From contig CBDAQW010000013.1 in assembly GCA_965199185.1 (NCBI GenBank), positions 186,001 to 250,000 of the forward strand: a DNA stretch of 64,000 nucleotides. The letters run 5' to 3'. The notes beneath the pieces were generated by a model. That model had not been told where the DNA came from. It searched no databases and saw only the letters and a program-made list of their open reading frames with translations. This document shows positions 8,184 to 16,609 of the stretch, one piece after another. Position numbers and translations under genes: made by a program. This DNA comes from Endozoicomonas sp965199185. GTDB taxonomy: Bacteria > Pseudomonadota > Gammaproteobacteria > Pseudomonadales > Endozoicomonadaceae. The first letter of the stretch is position 1. Every line of letters starts with the position of its first letter.

Positions 8184-9940
8184 AATCCGGTTATCGATAG
8201 CGCAGGTTGTGTTTCAAAAAATCTCTTCGCCAATGACACCGAAAAGTAGATAAATGCAAACATGACACTATGAGACGACCCACCTCCCATTGTCAGAGTT
8301 TGTATACTATCTGGCTGATTTGTCGATGATGTTGAGGCCTCAGAGTCGAAAGATGATCTACTGCTATCGGTAGAGGTAGAGCTCGAATCTGAGAAGCTAA
8401 TATCAGGAAAAATGGAATCGCCTTCATCGGCGACTCTGTTCATAGCCGTGCCAGAAGCATTTTGATTTTCATTCATGCGCGGCTCTGCCCACATCCATGA
8501 ATGAGTGCCATCAAAGATAAGTACGTTGACATTTGCAGGCATTTCATCCACACGCCGATAGGTGCCATCAGCATAAAACCCGAGGGTAAAGCTGTTATTT
8601 CCGACTCTGAGTCTTATAAAAATTGGTTGTACAGGTATTGCATTGTCTTGCAATGTGACAGTCCAGAGAAGTACCAGTGTCATCAGGCTGGCAGTTTCTC
8701 CTTCGCGAAGGCTGTTTATTTCCTGCTCAAGAATGTTGTTGGTGATGAGTGTCGATAGCCCCTGAGGAAGTTGAGGGTTACCAGTTGATAATTGATGTTG
8801 CAGGTATCTGAGCCCACTAATGGCATTATCGCGTGTATTCAATGAGGAAAAGTCATAGCCCTGTGTCAGAGATGCAAAGAAGCTGTCATTAGCTGCTTCC
8901 TGTTGATCATCCGGTAGATGTAATTCCAGTGCATTAGTTTGGAGGAATTCATAAAGTTCTGACCAGAAGGGACCGGTTACTCTTGAAATCATTTCACCCA
9001 AAGAGCGGTGGCTAGTAGCCAGAGAGGTATCTTCCTGAAATAACGCCAAGGCACGGCGTTGTGACGGAGAAAGATTTATCCTGTAGTGATCCCGGTTAGT
9101 CGTTCGCATCGTACGAGGTATTCTTGGAGTATTGCTTTCTAAATGTCGTATCTGATTATCAGAAGGCAGCTCACCCGTCTGCTCTATATGAAAAATCATA
9201 TTAGCTCTGTGAGCATTGGGACGGATTGCTGTTGGATATTGACTTTCTGCAACAGCCGCTATTTGCAGGCTGTTTTCCCACCCCCTGCGTTCTGTCACAC
9301 TACGCAACAGGCGGTTGTTGCGGATTAATTGGTTAGATGCATCTAAAAAGATACCTAAATGCATATACGGGCCTAAGGAATCCCCCAGGGCATGCGTTCC
9401 CTCAAAAATCAGAATATCGGTATCTGTTGCATCGTATATCTGACCATCAAGAACCTCTCCGTGCCTCTCTTCGCCATGCATTCTATAGAATGCACCGCAA
9501 AATAACGCCCCTCTGCTGATGCTTTCAACGCATTCAGTGGCTGCATCCCAGCGATACTCACGACCATTGCAGTTGCCCTTCAGGCCACAGCCAAGTTGAG
9601 AGAATTCACGGTCTCTGTGCGCACTGCTGTGCAGAAAGCGATCCTGGGGAAAGACATCTACCACCAGATTAAAGCCTCTTGCCTGGCTCTCATTGCTGAT
9701 GTATTCCCTGAGTGGTTTAGAAGCCATAGATTTACCGACAGCTGGCGGGCCATCAATAGCAACGAACAATGGCCCTTGCAAAAGCCCAAGCGTTTTATAA
9801 AGAGAATGGAGAGTAAGGGTTCTTTTCGCTAGTCGGCGCAGGTTCTCATCATCAGAGCCGTCGGCATAGGAATAAATACTCACGAAAAACAAAATAAGAG
9901 AAGTGAAGCAGACGTATAGTATTCGGATAGGTATTATCAT
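8180..9940 (-). CDS. Exported protein with uridine-kinase-like P-loop domain
   Basis: I do not know a named homologue. Residues 1-26 are a signal peptide (hydrophobic stretch ILYVCFTSLILFFVSIYSYA). Residues 57-260 look like a uridine kinase/phosphoribulokinase fold: Walker A AIDGPPAVGKS, the DVFPQDRF segment where uridine kinase has its catalytic Asp, LIFEGTHAL at the Walker B-like position, IFLDASNQLIRNNRLLRS, and IRPNAHRANMIF near the domain end. Residues 290-505 are unassigned. Residues 515-555 are Ser/Thr-rich and low complexity, followed by a hydrophobic segment (MFAFIYFSVSL) and a short tail. A P-loop kinase outside the cytoplasm would lack ATP unless it reaches a host or other cell, so a secreted effector role is possible. 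It stands alone. Confidence 0.6.
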   Translation of the reverse strand: MIIPIRILYVCFTSLILFFVSIYSYADGSDDENLRRLAKRTLTLHSLYKTLGLLQGPLFVAIDGPPAVGKSMASKPLREYISNESQARGFNLVVDVFPQDRFLHSSAHRDREFSQLGCGLKGNCNGREYRWDAATECVESISRGALFCGAFYRMHGEERHGEVLDGQIYDATDTDILIFEGTHALGDSLGPYMHLGIFLDASNQLIRNNRLLRSVTERRGWENSLQIAAVAESQYPTAIRPNAHRANMIFHIEQTGELPSDNQIRHLESNTPRIPRTMRTTNRDHYRINLSPSQRRALALFQEDTSLATSHRSLGEMISRVTGPFWSELYEFLQTNALELHLPDDQQEAANDSFFASLTQGYDFSSLNTRDNAISGLRYLQHQLSTGNPQLPQGLSTLITNNILEQEINSLREGETASLMTLVLLWTVTLQDNAIPVQPIFIRLRVGNNSFTLGFYADGTYRRVDEMPANVNVLIFDGTHSWMWAEPRMNENQNASGTAMNRVADEGDSIFPDISFSDSSSTSTDSSRSSFDSEASTSSTNQPDSIQTLTMGGGSSHSVMFAFIYFSVSLAKRFFETQPALSITGF

Positions 9941-10112
9941 AGGTGCTGCCTGATTTTTATTGGATGGCAGACCTCCTTGTCACGGAATTTTCAAAATAGT
10001 TTATAGTTGACCAACAAGCAAAAAATAAAGCTTGTGGCTTTTTTGGTTGGAGTTGAGTCTGGTTTGAGTTTGAGTATTTCTACTGCCCGGGTGGGCAGGT
10101 GTAATAGTTAAG

Positions 10113-10140
10113 AAGGTCCGAATGATTCGTCAGACCTTTT
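10113..10140. terminator. Hairpin terminator downstream of the CNNM gene
   Basis: AAGGTC pairs with GACCTT around an inner CGAAT/ATTCG stem; the forward strand continues into T6. It lies between two leftward genes, 42 bases past the CNNM stop. The T-run is on the wrong side for that gene, so direction is uncertain. Confidence 0.45.
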
Positions 10141-10181
10141 TTGAGGAGTATTAAGGTTTTGAAGGGCGCAGAGACAGAACG

Positions 10182-11213
10182 TTAAGCCGCATCAGCAGAA
10201 AGTCGGTAAGCCCATTTTTCCCGGGCTTTTTGCTGCATATCAACAGCTTCATCGCTTTCATCAACAATTTCCCGACCGAGCAGGGTTTCAATCATATCTT
10301 CAAGGGTGATTATACCTCTGATATCGCCGTATTCTGTTACCACCATGGCAATATGTGTACGTTTTTCCAGAAAGCGGCTCATGAGTTTGGGCAGAGGTTC
10401 GTTCTCCATCACGGCCATAAGTGGGCGCTTAAGTTGTCCCAGATGTGCCTGGCCATCTTCGCTGGTATGTGCCATCAAAATATCAGTTTTCATGACAAAA
10501 CCGTTGATATCATCCGGATCATCACCACGGTACACCGGCACCCTTGAGAAGCCGCTGTCAGAATGCGTATCCAGGTAATCTGACGTTGTCATGCTTTCCG
10601 GCAAGCTAAATAGTACCGAACGAGGGGTCATCACTTCGATAATCTTCAGATCCCTGAACTGCAGCATGTTTTTCACCAGTTCAGATTCATCACCGTGTAA
10701 TGCGCCTGCTTCCTGTCCAAGGTCGGCCATAGCATGCATTTCTGCCCGTAATTCGGGGGCTGATTGTTCGCTGGGCTTAAGATGTTCGATAATCCAGTCC
10801 ACAGGCTTTGTCAGCTTAATTAAAGTACGGCAGTAAATGGACATCAGCGGTGCCAGTGGTCGGCAGAACAACATGCCCAGTGTTTTGGGGATAATCTGGG
10901 AAATCAGTAATAGCAATAATCCAAGTCCGGCCAAAAATAATTCAAAATCGACATAACGATCGCCAAATATCTGCACAGTAACTGCACCAACGGCGGCTGC
11001 GCCAAAGGTTAGCGCAAGAGTATTGACCACAGAAATGGCCGCCAAGGGTCGCTCCATATTATCGTAAAGTTGCTTTATGGTTTGTGCATGAAGGCTGTTT
11101 TGTTCAAGGTCAATCAGAATGGCCGGAGACAGATTGACAAGAACGGCTTTACACAACGAGCAGAAAAAAGAAACAGCAATGGCAATAGAAGCATACGCAA
11201 GCAGCGTAATCAC
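10182..11213 (-). CDS. CNNM/CBS-domain transporter (hemolysin-C/CorC-like)
   Basis: The protein has an N-terminal CNNM membrane domain (about residues 1-150, with segments near residues 5, 60 and 90-110) and two CBS domains (about residues 190-310) opening with the typical EVMTPRS motif and including GIITLEDMIETLLG. Relatives take part in magnesium or cobalt efflux at the inner membrane. The C-terminal CorC_HlyC domain found in longer members is missing; the protein ends soon after the CBS pair. The start is GTG with GGAG eight bases upstream. It is a single gene, with an insertion sequence inserted about 120 bases upstream that may affect its promoter. Confidence 0.85.
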   Translation of the reverse strand: MITLLAYASIAIAVSFFCSLCKAVLVNLSPAILIDLEQNSLHAQTIKQLYDNMERPLAAISVVNTLALTFGAAAVGAVTVQIFGDRYVDFELFLAGLGLLLLLISQIIPKTLGMLFCRPLAPLMSIYCRTLIKLTKPVDWIIEHLKPSEQSAPELRAEMHAMADLGQEAGALHGDESELVKNMLQFRDLKIIEVMTPRSVLFSLPESMTTSDYLDTHSDSGFSRVPVYRGDDPDDINGFVMKTDILMAHTSEDGQAHLGQLKRPLMAVMENEPLPKLMSRFLEKRTHIAMVVTEYGDIRGIITLEDMIETLLGREIVDESDEAVDMQQKAREKWAYRLSADAA

Positions 11214-11331
11214 AGGTAACTCCGGAAAATACTATCAGGCGTCCATTGTAGCCTGTTCCAGTCGATGATTGCGATACTGACGACTACCGACTTTTAATTA
11301 ATATCCGAAATACTTCAGCTTATAGAACTAG

Positions 11332-12638
11332 TAAGGAATAGTCTAAAAATAACTTCCCGATTTGCACCTCTCAGACAATGGTCAATACTCTGATCATTGC
11401 TGGAGATGACTATGGCTACGTACCCCTCATTAGTGAAGAAACGCATGAAGACCTTCTATCGATCTCTCAATGAGAAGGATCGTCGGCATTATGCTGCCGT
11501 TGAGGCTCTGAAGCTCGGTCATGGCGGCATTGGCTACATATCCCAAGTGTTGGGTTGTGATCAAAAAACGATTAGTCGTGGAATTACTGAGCTTGAATCA
11601 GATATCGAGCCCACTGATCCTCAGCGAAAAAAAGGGGTGGCCGTAAACGGTTAACTGAAATCTACCCCAAGCTTGTTGAGAAATTGCAGGAAGTTATTCG
11701 CAATCACACGGCTGGCGACCCTATGCGGGAAAATGTGAAATGGACAAACTTGTCCCGTCGCAAAATTTCCAAAGAACTGGCAGAGCTTGGAGTATCAGCA
11801 AACAAGGATACGGTCTCTCGGTTGCTCTATGCTCAAGGCTTCCGCCGTCGTAAACCACAGAAAAAGCAAACCATGGGGCAACATGTTGATCGCAACGCCC
11901 AGTTTGAAAATATCGCCAGATTGAAGAAAGAATATCTGGATGCAGGAAAGCCAGTGTTGAGTATCGACACAAAGAAGAAGGAGTTGCTGGGCAATTTTTA
12001 TCGAGAAGGCGTCACCGATTCAGTTGAGCCAACCATCGTGAATGACCATGATTTTCCCAGCTGTGGCAACGGAAAACTGATTCCTCATGGCATTTATGAC
12101 ATTGGAAAAAACAAGGCATCACTGCATCTGAATCTCAGTTGTGATACATCGGAGTTAGCCTGTGACAGCATAGAACTTTGGTGGCGAGAGCAGAATGATT
12201 ATCTGGATCAGGATGAAATGTTAATACTCTGTGACTGCGGGGGAAGCAACAGTGCCCGATCCTATCTGTTTAAAGAGGATTTGCAGTCACTTGCGAACCG
12301 ACTGAAGATAAAGATTCGGATAGCCCACTTTCCGGCCTACTGTTCAAAATACAACCCTATTGAGCACCGCGTTTTTCCACACGTTACACGAGCCTGTCAG
12401 GGCGTGACGCTTGATTCTATATTGGTTGCCAAGCACTACATGGAGAAAGCTAAAACCACAAAAGGGTTGGGAGTGGCCGTTAGGATTATCGAGAAGGTTT
12501 ATAAGTCTGGGCGAAAGTATGCGGCGGACTTTAAAGAGAAAATGCTCATTCAGTTCGATGAATTTTTACCCAAGTGGAACTATGTTGCCGTTCCCGAGAC
12601 TGTCTGAAGTCGGGAACTTATTTTTAGACAAATCCTTA
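11332..12638 (+). mobile_element. ISAzo13-family insertion sequence
   Basis: The element is bounded by imperfect inverted repeats of about 32 bp: left end TAAGGAATAGTCTAAAAATA and right end (read inward) TAAGGATTTGTCTAAAAATA, continuing with similar TTCCCGA blocks. It encodes a DDE transposase in two overlapping frames. Length is 1307 bp. I could not find a clear target-site duplication. The right end abuts a truncated IS3-type OrfA while the left flank is the upstream region of the CNNM gene, so insertion was probably followed by deletion of neighbouring DNA. Confidence 0.8.
11412..12607 (+). CDS. ISAzo13-family transposase, two frames joined by a probable -1 frameshift
   Basis: The first frame (11412-11654) has the N-terminal helix-turn-helix (HGGIGYISQVLGCDQKTISR) and ends GVAVNG. 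The rest lies in the -1 frame, continuing GRKRLTEIYPKLVEKLQ and then a DDE domain: VLSIDTKKKELLGNF, HGIYDIGKNKASLHLNL, LILCDCGGSNSARSYLF and FPAYCSKYNPIEHRVF, to a stop at 12607. The frames meet at an A7G run near 11625-11632 (codons CGA AAA AAA GGG), a good slippery site for -1 slippage. It could thus be programmed frameshifting, as in other IS families, or a simple inactivating indel. I chose ATG 11412 because GGAG lies six bases upstream. Confidence 0.75.
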
Positions 12639-12809
12639 GCTCTGTTTCTGACAAAGCAGCGGTTTCAACGACCACGGCAAACTTACTTTCAGCCGACCAT
12701 TGTTCTGATTTTTGTTCGTTTCCTGGCACAGGCAATCCTTTGTCCCGTAGTTTTTTACGCCAATTATACAGCGTTTGTTCACTGATATCTTCCTCTCTGA
12801 CTACATCTG

Positions 12810-14047
12810 CAGGGCAATCTCATTTGGCACTAACATACTTTGCCCTGTGACATTAAAACAACTCAAAAGGTATGGCATTCTCCACCCTAAGACTAAGGAT
12901 GCCATATATGACCCTCTTGGATGCATTTTCCGAACTGACTGAAATTCGTGCTGATAATCATCGTTATCCTCTGCCAAACCTTGTTTTCATAGCTGTTTGC
13001 ATGATCACTTGTGGCGCTGAAGACTGGAAGATGGTCTCAGAACTTGCCAAGAAAAAGAAATCCTGGCTAAAGCTTCATATCCCTCTTCCTCATGGCGTCC
13101 CATCTCATCACACATTTATTCGAGTTTTTGAACGACTTGATCCAGATGAGTTTCGCCAATGTTTTATAACCTGGGTTAAACAAATTGCTGAGCGTACTCA
13201 TGGTGAAGTCATCGCTATTGATGGAAAAACACTGCGTCGCTCATACGATAAAGGTGATAACAAGGCCGCTATCCATATGGTCAACGCATGGGCCAGCCAG
13301 ACAGGTATGGTACTTGGGCAACTTAAGACAGCAGCCAAGTCTAATGAGATAACCGCTATTCCAGCACTTCTCGATATGCTAGAGATCAGCGGGTGCATTG
13401 TCAGCACTGACGCTATGGGCTGCCAAAGAGCGATCGCTGAAAAAATCAGAGATAAAAATGCGCACTACCTGCTGGCTGTAAAAGGAAACCAGCCGCACCT
13501 ACACGATGATATCAAGCTTTATCTTGATGATCTGGCGACAAAGGAAAAGCTATCTGAAAGCGCAAGTTTTCATGAAACGATAGAAAAAGGTCATGGACGA
13601 ATAGAAATACGTCGCTGTTGGACAAGTACTGATATTCATTGGCTTGTCCAGCGTGAAGACTGGAAAGATCTCGCTATGATAGGGGTTGTTGAAGGTGAGC
13701 GTCATGAAGGTGATCAGGTGAGTATTGAGCGTCGATATTTTATTTCTAGCCTAACCACAGGTGCCAAGCACTTCATGAATTCAGTGCGATCTCATTGGTC
13801 GGTGGAGAACAATCTGCACTGGGTACTCGACATTGGCTTTAGAGAAGACGAGTGTCGTATTAGAAAAGGCTTTGGCCCAGAGAATATGGCGATATTCAGA
13901 CAAATAGCTCTAAACTTGCTGAAGCAGGAGACTACCTTAAAGCTTGGCATCAAGAACAAGCGCATCATGGCGGCAGCGGATGACGAATACAGAACACTGC
14001 TGCTTCAAGGAATTATTTGAAAGTTAGTGCTAAATGAGATCGCCCTG
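12810..14047 (+). mobile_element. ISAs1-family insertion sequence, copy 1 (intact)
   Basis: The element is 1238 bp long. Its inverted repeats are CAGGGCAATCTCATTTGGCA at the left and CAGGGCGATCTCATTTAGCA at the right, read inward. It is flanked by a perfect 10-bp direct repeat, ACTACATCTG, at 12800-12809 and 14048-14057, which is the target-site duplication. The target was an IS3-type OrfA. A second copy of identical length lies at 41808-43045. This copy has an undamaged transposase and is the likelier active one. Confidence 0.93.
12872..14020 (+). CDS. ISAs1-family DDE transposase (382 residues)
   Basis: The transposase moves the surrounding element. It has the N-terminal transposase-associated domain (MTLLDAFSELTEIRADNHRY, PLPNLVFIAVCMI) and the DDE core: VIAIDGKTLRRS (first Asp), IVSTDAMGCQ (second Asp), AHYLLAVKGNQP, and HWSVENNLHWVLDIGF (catalytic Glu), followed by REDECRIR. 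The 382-residue length is normal for the family. In-frame ATG codons at 12899 and 12908 are possible alternative starts. Confidence 0.92.
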   Translation: MAFSTLRLRMPYMTLLDAFSELTEIRADNHRYPLPNLVFIAVCMITCGAEDWKMVSELAKKKKSWLKLHIPLPHGVPSHHTFIRVFERLDPDEFRQCFITWVKQIAERTHGEVIAIDGKTLRRSYDKGDNKAAIHMVNAWASQTGMVLGQLKTAAKSNEITAIPALLDMLEISGCIVSTDAMGCQRAIAEKIRDKNAHYLLAVKGNQPHLHDDIKLYLDDLATKEKLSESASFHETIEKGHGRIEIRRCWTSTDIHWLVQREDWKDLAMIGVVEGERHEGDQVSIERRYFISSLTTGAKHFMNSVRSHWSVENNLHWVLDIGFREDECRIRKGFGPENMAIFRQIALNLLKQETTLKLGIKNKRIMAAADDEYRTLLLQGII

Positions 14048-14130
14048 ACTACATCTGGCACAGAGCGGTTGTGTGGTGGTAACAGCTTTTTCAAAACAAC
14101 TGACTTACGTTCCTGTGAAAACCTAGGCAT

Positions 14131-14430
14131 ATCACACGTCCTTGCCTACTGCTTAACTTTTATTGGTTAATCAGTAAGCGGGACAACTATCCTGATACAG
14201 CGGGCTGCGACGGACGAATAACCCCTTTGTTCACTGTCCGTAATGGTTCGATCTCTCCAGGACCCCGTCTGTCTTGCTACCACCGTAGAGAATGTCTTCT
14301 ATGGAACAAGTGAGAAGGGCTGTTTGTGGTCCCTTCTGTGGCGACCAGATGATAGACGCTGATCATCCTTTCCTCATCTTGTCGATGTTGCAGTTATCTT
14401 GTGTCTTCTGGATCGCTTAAGGTAGGAATA
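14131..14430. other. Non-coding stretch between the IS nest and ibpA
   Basis: About 300 bases without a convincing gene on either strand. The first 60-70 bases are probably the left end of the IS3-type element whose OrfA starts at 14130; I could not place its inverted repeat with confidence. The remainder shows no recognisable coding sequence. Confidence 0.4.
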
Positions 14431-14431
14431 T

Positions 14432-14463
14432 TTAAAAGACTCTGGTCAGATAACCAGAGTCTT
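14432..14463 (-). terminator. Rho-independent terminator of ibpA
   Basis: A perfect 11-bp stem (AAGACTCTGGT with ACCAGAGTCTT, loop of six) lies 16 bases past the ibpA stop. On the reverse strand it is followed by TTTTAAATATT. Confidence 0.8.
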
Positions 14464-14478
14464 GATCAAAAGCAATAT

Positions 14479-14940
14479 TTATTCGGTTTCAGTTTCCAGT
14501 AATTTGCTGTCACCAATATTAATCTTACGGGGTTTCATGGCTTCCGGAATTTCCCGTTCCAGTTCAATATGCAATAGACCGTTGGTCAGCTCGGCACCGG
14601 TTACTTTAACGTAATCGGCCAGTTGGAAGCGACGTTCAAAGCCGCGTTCGGCAATGCCCTGATAGAGAAATTTTCTTTCTGTGGAATCGGTGGACTTTTT
14701 GCCCTGAACCACCAACACGCCTTCGTGTGTTTCGATGTCCAGTTCTTCTTCAGCAAACCCAGCCACCGCCATGGTGATGCGGTAGTGATTCTCTGCCAGC
14801 AGTTCAATATTGTAGGGAGGGTAGCCGCCTTTCGTGTTTTGGCTGTTGCTACGATTCATGGACTCCAGCATGTGAGCCACACGGTCAAAACCAATAGCAG
14901 AACGGTACAGTGGGGTGAAATCAAAATCGATAGTACGCAT
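14479..14940 (-). CDS. ibpA: Small heat-shock protein IbpA (Hsp20)
   Basis: IbpA-type proteins bind aggregating proteins in the cytoplasm and hold them for refolding. The 153-residue protein opens MRTIDFDFTPLYRSAIGFDR, as IbpA does, and has the alpha-crystallin domain at about residues 35-130 (PPYNIELLAENHYRITMAVA, then RGFERRFQLADYVKV, GLLHIELERE.PE) and a short tail with the KPRKINI I-x-I-like motif. I chose the ATG at 14940, eight bases after GAGG, over the ATG at 14946 that directly abuts it. The 5' leader carries a ROSE-like thermosensor and a heat-shock-type promoter, so expression is probably heat-induced at two levels. Confidence 0.93.
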   Translation of the reverse strand: MRTIDFDFTPLYRSAIGFDRVAHMLESMNRSNSQNTKGGYPPYNIELLAENHYRITMAVAGFAEEELDIETHEGVLVVQGKKSTDSTERKFLYQGIAERGFERRFQLADYVKVTGAELTNGLLHIELEREIPEAMKPRKINIGDSKLLETETE

Positions 14941-14946
14941 AGTCAT

Positions 14947-15030
14947 ATCCTCAATTGAGCAATATGTGAATTAAATCAGCCTTTCTACAGTGAACAGGCT
15001 TTGCCAACGACGCTTCTCTGAGCCACCGTT
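14947..15030 (-). promoter_or_regulatory. ROSE-like RNA thermometer in the ibpA leader
   Basis: In the message, the last helix before the gene is ATTGCTC-AATT-GAGGAT (14963 to 14947). It pairs the ribosome site GAGGA with UUGCU, leaving one bulged G opposite the site. This is the hallmark of ROSE thermosensors upstream of small heat-shock genes in proteobacteria. A second helix, AGCCT with AGGCT (15000-14978), lies upstream. The leader of about 85-90 nt from the proposed promoter fits the usual size. Basis: pairing seen by eye plus known ROSE structure. Confidence 0.72.
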
Positions 15031-15039
15031 GTTTACTAT

Positions 15040-15064
15040 GTAGGGATGATTATTTTAATTCCAA
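15040..15064 (-). promoter_or_regulatory. Heat-shock (sigma-32-like) promoter of ibpA
   Basis: On the reverse strand TTGGAA (15064-15059), a 10-base spacer and CATCCCTAC (15048-15040) resemble the sigma-32 pattern CTTGAAA - CCCCATNT. The same CATCCCTAC box follows TTGAAA in front of groES, which supports both. Confidence 0.5.
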
Positions 15065-15095
15065 CCCATTGTCGTTAATTTTTTTGCTTTTTTTT

Positions 15096-15584
15096 CTAAA
15101 GCAGATCCAGTTTGTGATCCAGCATTGTCTTACCATCGAACAAGTAGCGGCCTTTGAAGCGTTGCCCCTTCAACAGATAGGGAAGCCAGATTTTATCGTC
15201 TTCCCACATTTCGTCATAGGGGATGTTGTCAAGGTCAAACCAGAGAGGAATGGCTTCATCGGTTTCTGTGGGAGTCCCATCGTAGTCATGAGCAAGGTAA
15301 GTGTGTACATGGATTGAGTATTCATCGGTGAACTGGAACAGACTTTCTCCGATAAACTGAGGATTAATTGGTGTTATACACAGCTCTTCCTGGACTTCAC
15401 GAATGGCGCATTCAAGCATGGTTTCACCGGCTTCCAGCCGTCCACCAGGACCATTTATTTTACCGGCGCCGAGTCCTCTCTTTTTTCGGATTAGTAAAAT
15501 CTGTTGATCTTTGATGATAAACGTCAGTGTTGCAGGATCTTTAGCCTGCCAGTTGCTCCAGTCTATATCCTGCAAAGACGGCAT
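15096..15584 (-). CDS. Nudix hydrolase (MutT/MTH1-like)
   Basis: Nudix enzymes hydrolyse nucleoside diphosphate derivatives; this one resembles the 8-oxo-dGTP-cleaving type of about 160 residues. The Nudix box is complete at about residues 46-68: GGRLEAGETMLECAIREVQE followed by EL. The N-terminal TFIIKDQQILLIRKKRGLGA and PGGRLE segments fit MTH1-like members, as does the acidic Trp-rich second half (WEDDKIWLPYLL). It lies 25 bases downstream of the metallophosphoesterase pseudogene on the same strand. The substrate is an inference. Confidence 0.82.
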   Translation of the reverse strand: MPSLQDIDWSNWQAKDPATLTFIIKDQQILLIRKKRGLGAGKINGPGGRLEAGETMLECAIREVQEELCITPINPQFIGESLFQFTDEYSIHVHTYLAHDYDGTPTETDEAIPLWFDLDNIPYDEMWEDDKIWLPYLLKGQRFKGRYLFDGKTMLDHKLDLL

Positions 15585-15609
15585 AATGAAAACCTCATTT
15601 TAGAATTAT

Positions 15610-16438
15610 TCAAAACTCATTTTTCTTTCTGATGGTCTCGATACCAATTAACTTGTTCTGATCATAACCATTCTTCTCTCCAAGATAGCCTCTTTGATTG
15701 GAAATGATTCTGGTTCGCCCTATTTGCAAATCGATATTACTATGGGTATGGCCATACAGCCATAAATCTGGCTGCCGTCGGTTTATCAAATCCGTCAAAT
15801 CATTCACAAAGTAGGGTGAAAGCACATTGAAGTCAGGCGGCTCTTTTCGCCATTTTACATCGACACATTCAGGCACAGGGGCGAAGTGAGTAATAACAAC
15901 AGTTGGGCCGGAATGCTCTATTGCCAGTTGAGCATCAAGCCAATTCACGCATTCATTTTTCAGTCCTGCCATGTCAGTAGGAGCAATCGTCCGTTGATCC
16001 CAACGAATCTTACGAAAATCACGTATAACATCACGGGCTTTATCCATAAACATCAGCTGTTTTTCCGGCGCATCGTTTTTGTAAAGGCTAAAGTCTGTCC
16101 AGAGGGTGCATCCCAAAAACCGGGTATTGTGAAGTACGATAGATTCTTTCTCTAAGAAAAAAACGCTGTCAGTGAGAAGGGCTTTATCACGGAACTCCTG
16201 TTCAGTGGCTTTTAGCTCTTGCCCATAGTATTCATGATTACCGGCGACAAAAATGACGGGCTTACTGAATTTTTCAGCCAGCCGACCTGGCATACTCAAT
16301 GCTGGTGGTTCCGGTATCAATATCTCCGGCCAAAATGAATACATCAGCCTGATCAGACTCAATATGGTAAGGATCTTCCCAGGGGAGGCCTCCCAAGAGT
16401 TCATGGTGCAAGTCAGAGTGTAGCGAAAGGTAAAGCAT
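15610..16438 (-). pseudogene. Metallophosphoesterase, frameshifted
   Basis: Two reverse-strand frames together make a calcineurin-like phosphoesterase. The first (from ATG 16438, MLYLSLHSDLHHELL) holds the D-x-H and AGDID metal motifs and stops at 16274. The second continues with RLAEKFSKPVIFVAGNHEYY, VVITHFAPVP and LYGHTHSNID to 15610. Every metal-binding motif is present, so only one indel is at fault. Dropping one base near 16285 restores a continuous ..EYARRLAEKF.. reading. A sequencing error is possible. Two MHS transporter and phosphoesterase defects lie close together, which suggests local decay. Confidence 0.72.
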
Positions 16439-16609
16439 CTCTGACTTCACTGGGAGGCTCCATATAAGCATCAGAAAGACCATGTATCTCATAGGTAGAA
16501 GTTTACTTCTTGAGTCAGTTAGAGAGATGTAAGAATAGCAACGATTATCCAGCCTCACTGCTTACATCCCCTATAATTAAACCAAGTGAACGCCCAGAGG
16601 GGGGATAAC

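Larger units (their letters stand above)
12639..14130 (-). pseudogene. IS3-type OrfA remnant, split by an ISAs1 copy
   Basis: The reverse strand encodes an OrfA N terminus starting with ATG at 14130 (MPRFSQERKSVVLKKLLPPH) up to position 14048. After removal of the ISAs1 element and one copy of its 10-bp duplication it continues without a break from 12809 to 12639: PDVVREEDISEQTLYNWRKK, then LPVPG, EQWSAESKFAVVVETAALSE. This is the helix-turn-helix OrfA of an IS3-type transposase. It ends where the ISAzo13 right end begins, and OrfB is absent. The element is dead. Confidence 0.7.
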
